DNA of 64,000 nucleotides from Sphagnum magellanicum (taxonomy: Eukaryota > Streptophyta > Sphagnopsida > Sphagnales > Sphagnaceae). How positions within the stretch are numbered: position 1 is the first letter of the stretch; each line of letters starts with the position of its first letter. The DNA is taken from positions 21,056,212-21,120,211 of the forward strand of contig CM038909.1 in assembly GCA_021904315.1 (NCBI GenBank). Direction: 5' to 3'. The translations under genes were made by a program, and so were the position numbers. Below the pieces are notes generated by a model that saw nothing but the letters and a program-made list of their open reading frames with translations, was not told where the DNA came from and did no database searches. This document shows, piece by piece, positions 63,150-64,000 of the stretch.

Positions 63150-64000
63150 CTTGCCCAGACCTCGAATAACTGTATCACCTCTCGCGCTTGATCGCCTCAA
63201 TCAGAGCACTGCCAGCACTCACCTTATAATGCACAAAAATGGGGAAAAAAAAAACAACACCACATATCTATGAACTTGGCTGCATTTAAAACTCGACAAC
63301 TATCTATAAAAGGACTTGAAGGGACCTGCAATGAAGCATGCGGAGGTTTGCAATCACCTTGGCAATGTGCGTCTACAACCGGGAACTTGGAAGAAAAGAG
63401 CACTGAGGAAGATCGCCTCAGGCGCCACTCTTTGCACGTGTCAACCAGGAATGATCTGCAAGCTGCTTCAGATCGGGACAGCTGAGCGTGGATTGCACAT
63501 TCCTATGCCACAGTCAAAGAAACCAGAGTAGTTCCCAGACCACGAGAGTGAACTTTCAATGTGGTAGCGTGAATAAGGTCTGATCTCTTCTTCACCTCTG
63601 ATCTCTCCGTCGTCTTCTCCGTGCTGCTGTTTTTTACTTACCGTTCAAAGTAGAAAGTATGAATCCCTTATACGTCCTTATATCTGCAGTACAATATGTA
63701 CTTGGGTCATAAAAGAAGAGGAAACCAAATGTACACAGAGACGTGTAGCAGGCGGGTATCTATCCAGTCGGTCTGGCGATCTTGCACCTCTGTTGAACAT
63801 TTCTCCTTAGGTCGGCAGCTTGTGATCTCGACCCTGTCGAACGCCCCTTAGCCGTTACAACAAGTCACTACTCAACCCCAAAACGATAGAGAATTGGGAC
63901 GTTGGTGGGCACCACCATAGTTGGTCCGCGGCCATTTAGCCATATGTATTGAGGTGGTTCTTCACACCGGCTGCTTGTGTTTGACAACTCCAGCAACATA
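63150..64000 (-). promoter_or_regulatory. Upstream region of SPX gene C
   Basis: This 850 bp lies upstream of the gene C start, and its composition is more balanced than the intergenic DNA elsewhere. Open frames are short and unconvincing. No TATA box or phosphate-response element could be assigned with confidence by eye. Confidence 0.35.

Noticed and set aside
1-64000. tRNA, rRNA, CRISPR or bacterial operon features
   Set aside because: None was recognised by eye; the intron-rich plant gene structures argue against prokaryotic features. A tRNA scan could not be run.

Overview
The window looks like nuclear DNA of a land plant. Genes are split by short AT-rich GT-AG introns, intergenic DNA is long and strongly AT-rich, and the proteins are plant families: a C2-type phospholipase D, a Shaker K+ channel with ankyrin and KHA domains, and SPX-domain proteins. 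A bryophyte or other early-diverging land plant is my guess from divergence and repeat style; the sequence does not prove it. LAYOUT: 1-6.9 kb holds a complete phospholipase D gene on the + strand, with a probable leader intron. 6.9-18.2 kb is AT-rich and gene-poor. It carries a decayed hAT transposase (- strand), two short-period minisatellites beside it, and a + strand fragment resembling FCP1/NIF phosphatases without the catalytic aspartates. 18.2-26.2 kb is a 14-exon inward-rectifier K+ channel gene whose leader consists of three tandem ~260-300 bp units. 29.5-33.2 kb is a convergent 7-exon gene for the rRNA-processing factor EFG1. Diverged direct copies of one ~300 bp repeat lie just outside this two-gene block, at 17.5 and 33.7 kb. 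33.9-45.5 kb is a second AT-rich block with a foldback MITE, a ~60 bp minisatellite, a telomere-like degenerate repeat and a possible LTR-element remnant. 46.3-63.2 kb holds three small SPX-domain genes: A on -, B on +, C on -. They share the same three-exon structure with identical intron phases, so they are diverged duplicates. B and C keep the Tyr/Lys residues known to bind inositol pyrophosphates; A has lost most of them. C carries an inserted Trp/Gln/Pro-rich internal repeat. The DNA between and upstream of the SPX genes is full of small tandem and dispersed duplications. FUNCTIONAL LINKS: The PLD (phospholipid signalling), K+ channel (ion uptake) and EFG1 (nucleolar 18S rRNA maturation) are ordinary single genes with no shared pathway. 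The SPX trio is the one local gene family, and probably belongs to phosphate-status sensing or a derived role. Exon boundaries were read by eye from splice consensus and checked by reading-frame closure. No expression data or database search was available.
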